Shown: positions 1 through 8,569, numbered from the stretch's first letter. The stretch is 64,000 nt of DNA from Acinetobacter sp. UBA3106 (GCA_002365595.1 DFAM01000016.1:179873-243872); one strand, 5' to 3'. Translations and numbers: made by a program. Notes: generated from the letters alone by a model not told the origin.

Positions 1-49
1 TAGCTGATATTTCGGTGCTCCAACATTAAGCTATAATTGCTTGAATTTT

Positions 50-86
50 AAACAAAACCCCGTTATAAATTAGCGGGGTTTTGTTT
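50..86 (+). terminator. Rho-independent terminator of an upstream gene
   Basis: A 12-bp perfect inverted repeat (AAACAAAACCCC at 50-61 and GGGGTTTTGTTT at 75-86) encloses a 13-base loop and ends in a T-rich arm. It lies directly before the ATPase gene, so it most likely closes the gene left of the window and separates the two transcripts. Confidence 0.75.
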
Positions 87-97
87 ATAAAAGAATA

Positions 98-2035
98 GTG
101 ATGATTATTGGAATCTTTTTACGTAATATAAAGACTTATAGAAAAATTACTTATATTCCGTTGAGTGATGGAGAAAAATTTTGCGCCTTATTAGGTGATA
201 ATGGTGCAGGAAAAAGCTCAATTTTAGAGGCTTTAGACTCGTTCTTTAATGGTAAAGCTATTAATCCCAATTTATCTTATAAACAAACACCTGATCCTGC
301 CAACTTACCTAGTATCACACCTATTTTTCTATTAGATAAATCCTTATTTGATAAAAGTGAAGAGTTAGAACATATCGAAAAAATGCACAATTTTTTGCTA
401 CATGCTGATGAGAAAACTGATGTACCACCTGTGACGAAACAACAACTTAAAAAATTTTTAGAGCACAGAGATAACTTAATTAAATATACAGATATAACGA
501 ACAAATATTTATTTTGTCTTGGTATTGATTTTAAAGAAAACATTCATTTATCAATTTTTCACCATACCGAAATATTACTATCGAAAGAAGATGTTAATAG
601 TGAGAATAAATTAGACATTTATAACAATCTATTAAAAAATACATTAGACACAGTCAAAAGTTATTATGAATACATTTATATCCCAAGAGAAATTGATACT
701 GAGTCATTCACTAAGCTTGAAACTAATGAAATTCAAAAATTAATGGGAGAAAATCTTTATCAAGAACTAGAAGCATTAATAACTAAAAGTGATATTAGTG
801 AAATTAATAGAAAGTTAAATGGCTACATTACAAATTTAAGTGAAGATTTAGTAGAATATACATATAGAACTTCCGGCTTAAAACAACAGCACTTAAAACC
901 TAAACAAGTTTATGACCTTGTTATACAAGCTTTTTTTAATATTAGAAAATTATTTAAAAAAGAGTCTAAAGATTGGCTTGAAATTAATAGCTTAAGTTCA
1001 GGAGAAAAGCAGAAGGCTTTAATAGACATTGCACAAAAGTTACTCGAAAAAAGAAACAGAAAGAATCAGAATGTACTCTTGGCAATAGATGAACCTGAAG
1101 CATCTCTACACATGTCCTCATGTTATGATATTTTTGATCAACTTTATTTAATGAGCAATCATTGCCATCAATTGCTTATAACAACACATTGGTATGGCTT
1201 TCTTCCCATCATTGAAAATGGAAATACGACAGTTATCACAAGGTCAACAAACGATACACATACTGCTGATCTTGTTAACTTATACCACTATAAAGAACAA
1301 ATAAAGCAATTAACAACTCTATCAAAAGGTAATTTTCCCTCTAATATTCGATTAAAGAGTACAAATGATTTAATTCAATCTATTATAACAAGCGCTACAA
1401 ATAACCCACCTTATAACTGGCTTATTTGCGAAGGCTCCTCTGAAAAAATATATTTAAGCTATTATTTACAAGAATTAATTCGGGAAAAAAAATTAAGAAT
1501 TGTTCCTGTTGGTGGCGCTAAGGCTATAAAACAACTTTACAACCATCTCTCAACAGCATATGAAGATTTCGAAGCTGAAATTAAAGGAAAAATATTTTTA
1601 TTGTCCGACACAGATGCTTCACTTGTAAGATATACGGTTAAGAATGATGAACAGCATAATAATCTACGTTCAAAGCGCTTAGCTAATTGTAATAGTTCTT
1701 ACATTACTAAATTGGTCAAAATTGATGATAATCAAATGACAGTACCAACCGAAATAGAAGATGTACTTGATGGATCAAACTTTTACACAACTCTTTTAAC
1801 ATTTAAAGATGAATACAAATTAGATTTTCTTGATACAGCCGTATTCGATCCTGACTATTGTTCTGCGTGGTGCTTAACTTTATCACCTAAAGATTCTCAA
1901 CAATTAAGAGCTTTCTTTGATAAAGACGGTGTCAAATTTAAATTTGCACAAAAATATGTTGAATGGTCACCAAGTGCACCCGATACAAAACCTGGCTGGA
2001 TTTCCGAAATTGAGGCTTGGTTTCAAGCTAAATAG
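98..2035 (+). CDS. OLD-family ATP-dependent endonuclease-like protein (ABC ATPase plus TOPRIM)
   Basis: This 645-residue protein joins an ABC/SMC-type ATPase to a C-terminal TOPRIM domain. Walker A is GDNGAGKS at residues 33-40, the signature LSSGE at 299-303, Walker B LLAIDEPE with D331-E332, and the switch histidine H364 in ITTHW. The TOPRIM acidic residues are E445 (LICEGSSE) and D504/D506 (LSDTD), with a GG turn between them. All catalytic residues seem present, so an active metal-dependent nuclease is expected. OLD and GajA proteins of this build act against phage, but no adjacent UvrD-like partner is visible inside the window. The gene is much more AT-rich than its right-hand neighbours, which suggests transfer. 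The start is GTG at 98 or ATG at 101, and the ribosome site is weak. Confidence 0.85.
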   Translation: MMIIGIFLRNIKTYRKITYIPLSDGEKFCALLGDNGAGKSSILEALDSFFNGKAINPNLSYKQTPDPANLPSITPIFLLDKSLFDKSEELEHIEKMHNFLLHADEKTDVPPVTKQQLKKFLEHRDNLIKYTDITNKYLFCLGIDFKENIHLSIFHHTEILLSKEDVNSENKLDIYNNLLKNTLDTVKSYYEYIYIPREIDTESFTKLETNEIQKLMGENLYQELEALITKSDISEINRKLNGYITNLSEDLVEYTYRTSGLKQQHLKPKQVYDLVIQAFFNIRKLFKKESKDWLEINSLSSGEKQKALIDIAQKLLEKRNRKNQNVLLAIDEPEASLHMSSCYDIFDQLYLMSNHCHQLLITTHWYGFLPIIENGNTTVITRSTNDTHTADLVNLYHYKEQIKQLTTLSKGNFPSNIRLKSTNDLIQSIITSATNNPPYNWLICEGSSEKIYLSYYLQELIREKKLRIVPVGGAKAIKQLYNHLSTAYEDFEAEIKGKIFLLSDTDASLVRYTVKNDEQHNNLRSKRLANCNSSYITKLVKIDDNQMTVPTEIEDVLDGSNFYTTLLTFKDEYKLDFLDTAVFDPDYCSAWCLTLSPKDSQQLRAFFDKDGVKFKFAQKYVEWSPSAPDTKPGWISEIEAWFQAK

Positions 2036-2113
2036 TTTCAATATTTAATTGGTATATGAAATCTATAATTTTAGCTATACTCAAACCAACAACACTCAAC
2101 AAGAAAGAATCAC

Positions 2114-2503
2114 ATGAAACTTAAAATGCTTATTATGACTGGTCTTGCGGGTATTGCTCTTACAGCGTGTACAACTGCGCCTAAAATCCCGCAACTGGAA
2201 ACAGGTGTCTTACAAGAGGTTCGAAATCTGGAAGTCTATCCAGAAACCGCCAACAACAAAGCCACACTGACTAAATTTATTGATAAATGTGTAATTGAAT
2301 TTACCGGCAACCTAGAAGCAGGCAAGTCGGTAGAACAATGGTCATTTAAAGGTCTAACCCTTATTTCAGGTGGTTCAGCAACCTTTGCCAAAGATGGTAC
2401 AAGTACAGCAAATAAATTTGACCTGAATGCTCCAGAAGTACAAAAAAACTTCCTGGCACTACGTCATCATTTTCATAAAGATGCTTTAGCACAATGTGAC
2501 TAA
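2114..2503 (+). CDS. Small lipoprotein of unknown function
   Basis: The product is 129 residues long. A short basic N-terminus and a hydrophobic stretch end in the lipobox LTAC, with the acylated cysteine at residue 19, so it should be a lipid-anchored envelope protein. The mature part is small and soluble-looking, with two further cysteines (in DKCVIEF and near the C-terminus, AQCD) that could form a disulphide. An AAGAAAG-like ribosome site lies just upstream. I do not recognise a functional family. It stands alone between the ATPase gene and a 370-base gap. Confidence 0.8.
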   Translation: MKLKMLIMTGLAGIALTACTTAPKIPQLETGVLQEVRNLEVYPETANNKATLTKFIDKCVIEFTGNLEAGKSVEQWSFKGLTLISGGSATFAKDGTSTANKFDLNAPEVQKNFLALRHHFHKDALAQCD

Positions 2504-2875
2504 TACCTGGCTCATATATCCAGAATCACTGATTCAATATAGATTCGGTGATTCTTTGCCTCCTTCAATAAAAGCCCTTCAGTCGTTTTATTTTCATTCA
2601 AATACCGCTCATCTGTATTTATTCTAAAATGTTACATATCAATACTTTGTATCTAGGCTCATTTCTATTTTTTGAAAAAAAATTTAAAATTCAAAAACTA
2701 AAAAAGAATAGCCAAAAATCATTTTCACATTTCCCACCAGATTGTTAATTCGCTGTTGCTAAAACGTGTGAATTTAATCAAAAATTCAAAATTGCTCAAT
2801 TTAAGCCATTAAAATAATGATCTTATAACTCGGTTAACAACACGCGAGTTTTATCATACAAGGATAAATCGAGCT
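2504..2875. other. Intergenic region with a hairpin and an upstream motif
   Basis: This 372-base AT-rich stretch has no convincing gene. It begins with an 8-bp hairpin (AGAATCAC at 2522-2529, GTGATTCT at 2548-2555) that may end the lipoprotein transcript. It also holds the CACATTTC ... TTAATTCGCT motif pair at 2726-2754, which recurs upstream of the gene at 3442. Confidence 0.5.
2726..2754 (+). promoter_or_regulatory. Shared upstream motif, copy 1
   Basis: CACATTTC (2726-2733) and TTAATTCGCT (2745-2754) occur here with start-to-start spacing of 19 bases. The same two words with the same spacing occur at 3337-3365, upstream of the next secreted protein gene. This may be a common promoter or operator; the factor is unknown. 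Confidence 0.4.
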
Positions 2876-3232
2876 ATGAAAACAATCAGAACAATGTTGA
2901 TTAGCACTGCACTTTTAGCTTGTACTTCCCTTTTCGCCAACCCAAACATTAATGCCCCTTCAGAAGTAAAAGCAAAAAACAGTGACCGAAATACTGCAGA
3001 AAAAGTGGATAATGTTAAAAAAGGTATGAATAAAACTCGAACTGCGAGTGAAAACTCTCGAGAAAATACCGAAAATTTTGCTCCTAATAATGAACAATCA
3101 GTCAAGGATGGCCACGGTTCACATCCAAGCAATATGGATATTAACGGTAAAACTCATGCAGAGCTGGGCACTTATTCAGGACGAATAACTTCAGGATTGA
3201 CTGTCGAAATACTCAATAAGGATGACGAGTAA
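2876..3232 (+). CDS. Small secreted hydrophilic protein
   Basis: The 118-residue product starts with a signal peptide of about 21 residues ending in LFA-NP. The mature part is very hydrophilic, rich in Asn, Lys, Glu, Ser and Thr, with almost no hydrophobic core, so it is probably disordered. The segment NTAEKVDNVKKG resembles NTVEKVDTAAQKG of the next gene, so the two are likely distant paralogues. Both have the same bipartite motif upstream. Function is unknown; a stress or desiccation-type hydrophilin is possible but is inference only. Confidence 0.75.
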   Translation: MKTIRTMLISTALLACTSLFANPNINAPSEVKAKNSDRNTAEKVDNVKKGMNKTRTASENSRENTENFAPNNEQSVKDGHGSHPSNMDINGKTHAELGTYSGRITSGLTVEILNKDDE

Positions 3233-3250
3233 ATTCGTATCTCACATATC

Positions 3251-3281
3251 GTGAAAAAGCTCATCTCGATGGGCTTTTTTC
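3251..3281 (+). terminator. Rho-independent terminator
   Basis: AAAAAGCTCAT and ATGGGCTTTTTT form a short stem with loop CTCG, followed by a T tract, 20-50 bases after the stop of the preceding gene. Confidence 0.65.
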
Positions 3282-3336
3282 TCGCCTAATGATTTACGGA
3301 TTCATCTCAAGTGTTATGAATCTGTATGAATTTAGC

Positions 3337-3365
3337 CACATTTCACGTTTTCTTCTTAATTCGCT
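3337..3365 (+). promoter_or_regulatory. Shared upstream motif, copy 2
   Basis: CACATTTC (3337-3344) and TTAATTCGCT (3356-3365) repeat the arrangement seen at 2726-2754. A TAGAAT hexamer follows a few bases later and could be a -10 box, placing a transcription start about 60-70 bases before the ATG at 3442. Confidence 0.4.
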
Positions 3366-3441
3366 CTTAGAATAAAATCAAACAGATCATATTGAAATAA
3401 ATTGAAGCCCGCGCTAAAACAAAACAGGAATAAAACTCACA

Positions 3442-3873
3442 ATGAAAATGATGAAAACGGTATTAATAACCAGTGCAATCTTGATGTCTACTCCGCTTTG
3501 GGCTCAAACCAGCACAGCCATTCCTTCCAGTACTGCCAGCTTAAATCAATCGACAACTTACGGCGATAATCCAAATATCTTTACAGTGCTCGGTCATAAA
3601 GCCCAGCAAAAGGTTCAGAACACGGTAGAAAAGGTGGATACCGCTGCGCAAAAAGGCATTGCCAAAGTTAAACCGAAAGTCGAAAATGCCTGGGAAGGAA
3701 CCAAAGATTTTGCCACTGAAAAATCTGCCATCGCCAAAGAAAAGTCGCAACACGCAGCAGCCACGGTCAATCAGAAATTAAATGAAACCAAAGATAATAT
3801 TATTGGCAGTCCAAATGATCAACCCGCACCGATTATTTCTTATCCCTTAAGTGAGTCTTCAACCAATAATTAA
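3442..3873 (+). CDS. Secreted LEA-like/hydrophilin-like protein
   Basis: The 143-residue product has a signal peptide of about 21 residues (cleavage near LWA-QT). Residues about 50-115 form a long, alanine/lysine/glutamate-rich stretch without breaks, with repeated A-K-x-K spacing, predicted to form an amphipathic helix like group 3 LEA proteins. The tail is Pro/Ser/Asn-rich. A GGAATAAAA-like ribosome site precedes the ATG. It is related to the protein at 2876 (shared NT-x-EKVD segment) and shares its upstream motif. LEA-like proteins stabilise other proteins during drying; that role here is inferred from composition, not from a recognised family. Confidence 0.75.
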   Translation: MKMMKTVLITSAILMSTPLWAQTSTAIPSSTASLNQSTTYGDNPNIFTVLGHKAQQKVQNTVEKVDTAAQKGIAKVKPKVENAWEGTKDFATEKSAIAKEKSQHAAATVNQKLNETKDNIIGSPNDQPAPIISYPLSESSTNN

Positions 3874-3983
3874 TTGGCAGTTACCTAGCCCTGTTACTTA
3901 AATACATGCGGCGCAGGCTACAACAGAACCCAAGTGATTAACCAATATAAGACCCGCTTAGAAAGCAGGCTAGTCCTAAACAT

Positions 3984-4008
3984 GAAGCCTCTTGCAGAGA
4001 GGCTTCTT
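3984..4008. terminator. Bidirectional terminator hairpin
   Basis: GAAGCCTCT (3984-3992) pairs with AGAGGCTTC (3998-4006) around a five-base loop. It lies between two convergent genes and can serve both strands, although the T tract is short. Confidence 0.55.
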
Positions 4009-4022
4009 TACGTGAAGAAAGA

Positions 4023-4976
4023 CTAATTGACTTGTCGAATCGGTTGTCCCGCTTGAAAGGCCAGCACATTCTGCTGCATTTGCTGCAAAATCCGTTGCCG
4101 TGCATCTACACTGCCCCATGCGCTATGCGGGGTAATAAGCAGGTTGGGAATATCCTCTGCCAGCAGTACATTGCCCGCTTTAGGTGGTTCAACACTCAGT
4201 ACATCGGTTGCAGCGCCTGCAATTTTGCCCTGGCGTAAAGCATCAGCCAACGCTGCTTCATTGACGATTCCACCTCGTGCACAGTTAATTAAAAATGCGC
4301 TCGGCTTCATGGCATCGAAGGCTTGGGCATCAATTAAATCACGGGTATCTTCAATTAAGGGACAATGCAAAGTTAAAAAATCGACTTGCGGCAGTAGTTC
4401 GGCAAAAGCTATGCGACTTGCATCAGCAGGACGGTTCGGCAAGGATGCAACCAGAACCTCCATGCCAAAAGCTTCGGCCAGTTTTGCCACAGCCTGACCC
4501 AATTCACCATAACCGACTATACCCAGCGTTTTGCCTGACAGCTCAATAATGGGAAAATCCAGCAAACAGAATTGCGAAGCCTTATTCCACTCGCCTTGCT
4601 TCACAGCACGGTCGTATTTGAGTAAGGAGGTTGCTAAAGCCAGCATTAAACTTAAGGTATGCTGCGCTACCGCCGCAGTGCCATAACCCTGACAGTTACA
4701 GACTACAATGCCTTGTTTACGTGCCTGAACAAGGTCAATATTATTTGTACCGGTTGCGGAAATTAAAATCAGTTTTAAATGTGGACATTGCTGAAGCGTT
4801 TCAGCATCGACCAGCACCTTATTGCTGATAATGACCTCTGCCTCTCGTACACGCTCCAGTAGCTGCGCCTGGCTAGTCGCTGGGAAAAGTAACAGCTCAT
4901 CAAACACGTCTTGCAGTGCACCAAAATCCAGATCATGTTGATCTAGCGATTCATAATCTAAAAATACCGCTTTCAT
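4023..4976 (-). CDS. D-2-hydroxyacid dehydrogenase
   Basis: This is a 317-residue NAD(P)-dependent D-2-hydroxyacid dehydrogenase, of the glycerate/hydroxypyruvate reductase type. From the chosen start, the Rossmann motif GYGELG lies at about 155-160 and the catalytic Arg, Glu and His at about R234 (NCARGG), E263 (SVEPP) and H284 (TPHSAWG). Length fits the family. The frame stays open 17 codons further upstream (to 5027), but AGGGAAAG just before ATG 4976 and the family start MKAVFLD favour the shorter form. It is transcribed alone. The physiological substrate cannot be told from sequence. Confidence 0.9.
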   Translation of the reverse strand: MKAVFLDYESLDQHDLDFGALQDVFDELLLFPATSQAQLLERVREAEVIISNKVLVDAETLQQCPHLKLILISATGTNNIDLVQARKQGIVVCNCQGYGTAAVAQHTLSLMLALATSLLKYDRAVKQGEWNKASQFCLLDFPIIELSGKTLGIVGYGELGQAVAKLAEAFGMEVLVASLPNRPADASRIAFAELLPQVDFLTLHCPLIEDTRDLIDAQAFDAMKPSAFLINCARGGIVNEAALADALRQGKIAGAATDVLSVEPPKAGNVLLAEDIPNLLITPHSAWGSVDARQRILQQMQQNVLAFQAGQPIRQVN

Positions 4977-5080
4977 GCTGCTTTCCCTGACTGTGTAATG
5001 ATGAATTGAAAAATGATACCCAGCCATTAAAAGCCAGTTTTATATTCTTTTTCAATCAAATTTAGCCACTAAAAATGTAA

Positions 5081-5103
5081 AAACCCACTATTTAGTGGGT
5101 TTG
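5081..5103 (-). terminator. Hairpin at the 3' end of a small membrane protein gene
   Basis: AAACCCACTA and TAGTGGGTTT form a perfect inverted repeat with almost no loop. It overlaps the stop codon of the minus-strand gene at 5088 and has a short A/T tract, so it probably terminates that transcript. Confidence 0.55.
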
Positions 5104-5285
5104 TTGATATGCAGTTGAATAGACCTGCGAATTTCATAAAACACATAGATTGCCAGGACAAAAACCAGAAGCAATCCCCCGCCCATAATCATGTAAGTCG
5201 AATCCGGACTCTGGGCAAATGTTAAAGTAGATACTGTGCTAGACAGCAGGGTTAAAAGTACAGCCGGTAGAAAATCCAGTTTCAT
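5088..5285 (-). CDS. Small single-pass or two-pass membrane protein
   Basis: The 65-residue product has an N-terminal hydrophobic segment (about 5-25) that ends in TFAQS and could be a cleaved signal or a first helix. A second clear transmembrane helix (GGGLLLVFVLAIYVFY) is followed by a basic cytoplasmic tail. The ATG at 5285 is preferred because AACAGG lies eight bases upstream; a GTG three codons earlier is also possible. No function is recognised. It is flanked by same-strand genes but separated from each by 100 bases or more. Confidence 0.65.
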   Translation of the reverse strand: MKLDFLPAVLLTLLSSTVSTLTFAQSPDSTYMIMGGGLLLVFVLAIYVFYEIRRSIQLHINKPTK

Positions 5286-5428
5286 CCTTAGCACCTGTTA
5301 TTTGTTTATTATGTGATTTTGGGCAAATTGAACTTGCCTTATATTTCTATCTTAGACCGATTTAAGGATAAAGCAAGTGAGCAAAATGAAAACACATCCC
5401 TGTGCATGCTCAACCCTGAGCAAGTCTG

Positions 5429-6763
5429 CTAAAGTACAGATACCTGTTCAGGTTGGGTCATAAACTGCGCCGTTTCCGGAGTATCTTCCACAAACTGATG
5501 GCTGCCATATTCGTTATTGCTCAAGTTTAAATGCTTATAACTGAGCAGATAAAAATTACTGTATTTTTTAATCACCAGTGGATGCATACCGACTGTTAAA
5601 GCGTCCTGTTCCTTGAACAGCTTCATCACTTGCCGGTCATTCATGGCCACCACAAAACGCTCATCATTCATTGAAATCTGTACCAATCCACTGCCTTTGG
5701 CAAAAATTGGAATCAGAAATTTATGATTCAGGGCAATGGCACTGGCCGCATAACTTTCAATCTTCTGGCTAATCACATTAAATACCAGTCCATGACCAAA
5801 ACAGTCCAGTAACTGGCTACGGTTTTCCTGCGGTAAATTGACCTGTATGCCCAGTTTCAGTAAATCTTGATGACTGACCTGTTTGTTACGCAGCAATTCC
5901 CTGAGTAAATTGTGCTTTAACTTGGCATCAAAAAACTGGCTGTCCAGCTGCAAATCATTATTCACCAGAATCGAACCCAAGGCATTGCGATGTCGGGGCA
6001 GCAGGTTTTCAATGACTTTGCGATAATAAAACTTGCTGTTCTTTTTTACCTGACGGATTTTGCGATAAAAATAGCTGGCATCGAACTTATGCAGCAAGAA
6101 GTCATGCAGCAATTCTGAACTGGCCAGTACCGCAATGGCATCGTGCCCGGTAAAAGGCAGATTCAGGGTCTGAATTTCTGGCAGTACCTGTTCAAGTTTT
6201 AAATAATGCGCACGGTCTTCCGCACAATAAGGGTCATAGACCACAATATACTCGCGTTCAGCCGCAACATCCTGTGGCAGAATGCGCATATTGGCATTAT
6301 GTTCAGGATGGAAGAACATGTTATAACGCAGGTCTTCGACATCTTCAGGATCGATGGAATACTGAGGCACTAATGCGACCACACGCTGTAAATCCAGCAG
6401 GTTGGAATATTTGATGACCGCATATCCGCCCATTGAACCGCCATAACCAATCCGGGTCTTGAACGGCGCAATCAGTTCCTGAATCTGGGCAAACATCTCG
6501 CGCATCGAACTTTCAGGGAACCAGGATTTCTGCTTGGGCATGATGCCAATCACATTAAAGTTATATTTATGCAGTGATTTTTCCGCATTAATCGACAGCC
6601 CTTTGGCCCGGGTAATTAAATCGCCAAAAGAAAAAATCAGTTCATCCGATGAGCCTTTGAGAAAGATTGCACGAATTTGTTCGTCTTCAAAAATAATGTG
6701 TTTATCCATTTCCACACCGAAGCAAATCGGCCCTATATCAGAATCAATACTACAAATAGACAC
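5429..6763 (-). CDS. Alpha/beta-hydrolase-fold serine hydrolase with a C-terminal extension
   Basis: The 444-residue protein has a nucleophile elbow GYGGSMGG (Ser110), a candidate acid in VYDPYCAED (D177 or D183) and a candidate histidine in FTGHDA (H207), so the first half looks like an active alpha/beta hydrolase. The second half, about 225-444, matches no domain I can name and contains a dibasic Arg/Lys-rich patch. The substrate is unknown. The start is GTG 6763 (AGGCAAG upstream) or ATG 6709, which removes 18 residues. The gene is divergent from the methyltransferase at 6830, with only about 65 bases between them, so the promoters must be close. Confidence 0.7.
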   Translation of the reverse strand: MSICSIDSDIGPICFGVEMDKHIIFEDEQIRAIFLKGSSDELIFSFGDLITRAKGLSINAEKSLHKYNFNVIGIMPKQKSWFPESSMREMFAQIQELIAPFKTRIGYGGSMGGYAVIKYSNLLDLQRVVALVPQYSIDPEDVEDLRYNMFFHPEHNANMRILPQDVAAEREYIVVYDPYCAEDRAHYLKLEQVLPEIQTLNLPFTGHDAIAVLASSELLHDFLLHKFDASYFYRKIRQVKKNSKFYYRKVIENLLPRHRNALGSILVNNDLQLDSQFFDAKLKHNLLRELLRNKQVSHQDLLKLGIQVNLPQENRSQLLDCFGHGLVFNVISQKIESYAASAIALNHKFLIPIFAKGSGLVQISMNDERFVVAMNDRQVMKLFKEQDALTVGMHPLVIKKYSNFYLLSYKHLNLSNNEYGSHQFVEDTPETAQFMTQPEQVSVL

Positions 6764-6829
6764 CTTGCCTATTTACGAAAAGCGACTATGTTATTTTATA
6801 GATGCCAAGAAGATTAAAAAGCGCAAAAT

Positions 6830-7612
6830 ATGACACAATCACTTCATCCTGCTGCTCAAAAAGGCTTCAGCTCTGCTGCTGAACTTTATCAACAAGTTCG
6901 CCCGAGTTATCCACAAGACATCGTCAGTTGGCTACGTGATCAGCTCCAACTGGGTGAACAGTCGCAGGTGATTGATCTGGGTTCAGGTACTGGCAAATTC
7001 TTACCTTACTTAAAACAACTGACTTCACACATCATTGCCATTGAACCCATTCAGGCTATGCTGGCACAGTTACAACAGGCCTATCCTGACATTGAAACGT
7101 TACAGGCGTCCAGTGAATATCTTCCTTTACCCGCCCATAGTATAGATGCTGTGCTGTGTGCACAATCCTTTCACTGGTTTGCCAATCTTGAAACGCTCAA
7201 GCAAATTCATCAAGTCTTGAAACCCTCAGGGCATCTGGCCTTAATCTGGAATCAGCGTGATGTTCAGGTGGACTGGATCAAAGCGCTGGCTGACCGTATT
7301 CAGCCTTTGGAAGGCAATACCCCGCGTTATCATAGCGGTGAATGGAAAAAGGTCTTTGAACAGCAAGCGCTGTTTCAATTAGAACAGACCCAAACCTTTC
7401 AGCAGCAGCATGTTGGCACTGTGGAGCAGGTCGTCTCTAAACGCTTGCTCTCCACCAGTTTTATCGCTGCAATGTCAGAACAGGAACAGCAGCAGTTAAA
7501 AGCTGAATTTGAACAGATCGTTTTAAAGTACACAGGCAAGCATCCTCAAGATGAAATCGCATTTCCCTATGTAACCTATGCCTATGACTTTAAAAAAATT
7601 GATCAGAAATAG
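6830..7612 (+). CDS. Class I SAM-dependent methyltransferase
   Basis: The 260-residue protein carries the SAM-binding motif I VIDLGSGTGKF (about 43-53), an acidic residue at the end of strand 2 (AIEPI) and the motif-IV-like stretch AVLCAQSFHWF (about 105-115). This matches the Methyltransf_11 family of small-molecule methyltransferases. The FHWF segment resembles yeast TMT1/trans-aconitate methyltransferase-like enzymes, but the substrate cannot be fixed. The lipoprotein gene follows after 10 bases, so the two are probably cotranscribed. Confidence 0.85.
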   Translation: MTQSLHPAAQKGFSSAAELYQQVRPSYPQDIVSWLRDQLQLGEQSQVIDLGSGTGKFLPYLKQLTSHIIAIEPIQAMLAQLQQAYPDIETLQASSEYLPLPAHSIDAVLCAQSFHWFANLETLKQIHQVLKPSGHLALIWNQRDVQVDWIKALADRIQPLEGNTPRYHSGEWKKVFEQQALFQLEQTQTFQQQHVGTVEQVVSKRLLSTSFIAAMSEQEQQQLKAEFEQIVLKYTGKHPQDEIAFPYVTYAYDFKKIDQK

Positions 7613-7622
7613 AGGAACCATC

Positions 7623-8237
7623 ATGATACAACTTCAATTCAAACATTTTGGTTTACCCGTTTTACTGTGCTCAAGTGTACTGATGAGTGCCTGCGATCGT
7701 AAGCAAGATACGGTATCGCAAAGCGACAAGATTGAACTTGATGACAAGGTCATGCAAGAGCTGATTACCGAACCGGTAAAAAACTTCCCCCAAACCCCGG
7801 ATGATCAGCATGATATTGCCTTACTGACCGACTTCGACAAGCGTTTCAACGAAATGAGTGACGAAATGGAAGATGAACTGGTCAAAATGGAGGATCAAGG
7901 TTCACTCACTGATGAATTTGCACATAACCGTAAACGCGACAACATTTACTCGGCCTTAACCATGCTCAAAGAACTGGATTTAAAAACCGAACAGGGACGC
8001 TATATTCAGGGTTTGATGGCAGAATACTGGCAGAATCAGGCCAAATTTTATGATGAAAATAAAGATGAAAAAGTAGAACCCATTAAAAATTCGGCGGACC
8101 AGGTTAAAGGTCTGGGCGAGTTTCTGCATGCCCAGGAACAGCTGGAACACTGGCAATCTCAATATCCGGACGGGAACAAAGCCGAAACAAAAAAAGCTGA
8201 AGCAGCTAAATCCGAAAGCACTCTATCTGGCTACTAA
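7623..8237 (+). CDS. Lipoprotein of unknown function
   Basis: The 204-residue product has a hydrophobic N-terminus ending in the lipobox LMSAC with Cys24 as lipidation site. The mature part is strongly acidic and helical, with charged stretches such as EMEDELVKMEDQ, and a Lys/Glu/Ala-rich tail. An AGAGGAACC ribosome site precedes ATG 7623; the frame is open upstream but overlaps the methyltransferase. No family is recognised. It probably shares the methyltransferase transcript. Confidence 0.8.
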   Translation: MIQLQFKHFGLPVLLCSSVLMSACDRKQDTVSQSDKIELDDKVMQELITEPVKNFPQTPDDQHDIALLTDFDKRFNEMSDEMEDELVKMEDQGSLTDEFAHNRKRDNIYSALTMLKELDLKTEQGRYIQGLMAEYWQNQAKFYDENKDEKVEPIKNSADQVKGLGEFLHAQEQLEHWQSQYPDGNKAETKKAEAAKSESTLSGY

Positions 8238-8245
8238 AATTTGGT

Positions 8246-8546
8246 AGATAAAAGGGATCATTTGATCACTACTGTCCCGTAGTTGAAATCTAGGTGTTAG
8301 ATTCGCGAGTGTGGCATGGATGCCACACATTCCCCATCACGACAGGATGTTGTGTATGGGGAATAAAGACTTTTGCCTACTTTTGGTCTGTCAAAAGTAG
8401 GGTTCAGCCTACACAAAGTGACTTAAACACTTAAAGGAAAGACAAGGCTGTGAAAATATATCAAATACTTAAAAATAAAAGGTCATCCTGTTGATTAAGT
8501 ACTGAAATAAAATTCAAATTATGAGACAGCACTGATCCTTTTATCT
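8246..8546. repeat. Hairpin-rich non-coding element with imperfect terminal inverted repeats (candidate MITE)
   Basis: The ends mirror each other: AGATAAAAGGGATCA (8246-8260) against TGATCCTTTTATCT (8533-8546). A second, weaker match lies inside (GATCACTACTGTCCC at 8264-8278 against the complement of 8521-8535). Between them are four consecutive inverted repeats: 8287-8292/8298-8303, 8309-8317/8320-8328, 8329-8336/8357-8364 and 8376-8385/8392-8401. There is no open frame of note. This is consistent with a miniature inverted-repeat element or a structured RNA. No clear target duplication is visible. Confidence 0.45.
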
Positions 8547-8569
8547 TTTAACCACAGGTTTCACCATGA

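Noticed and set aside
98..2035. Calling the ATPase-TOPRIM gene a Gabija system
   Set aside because: No UvrD-like helicase lies next to it inside the window; the left side is not visible.
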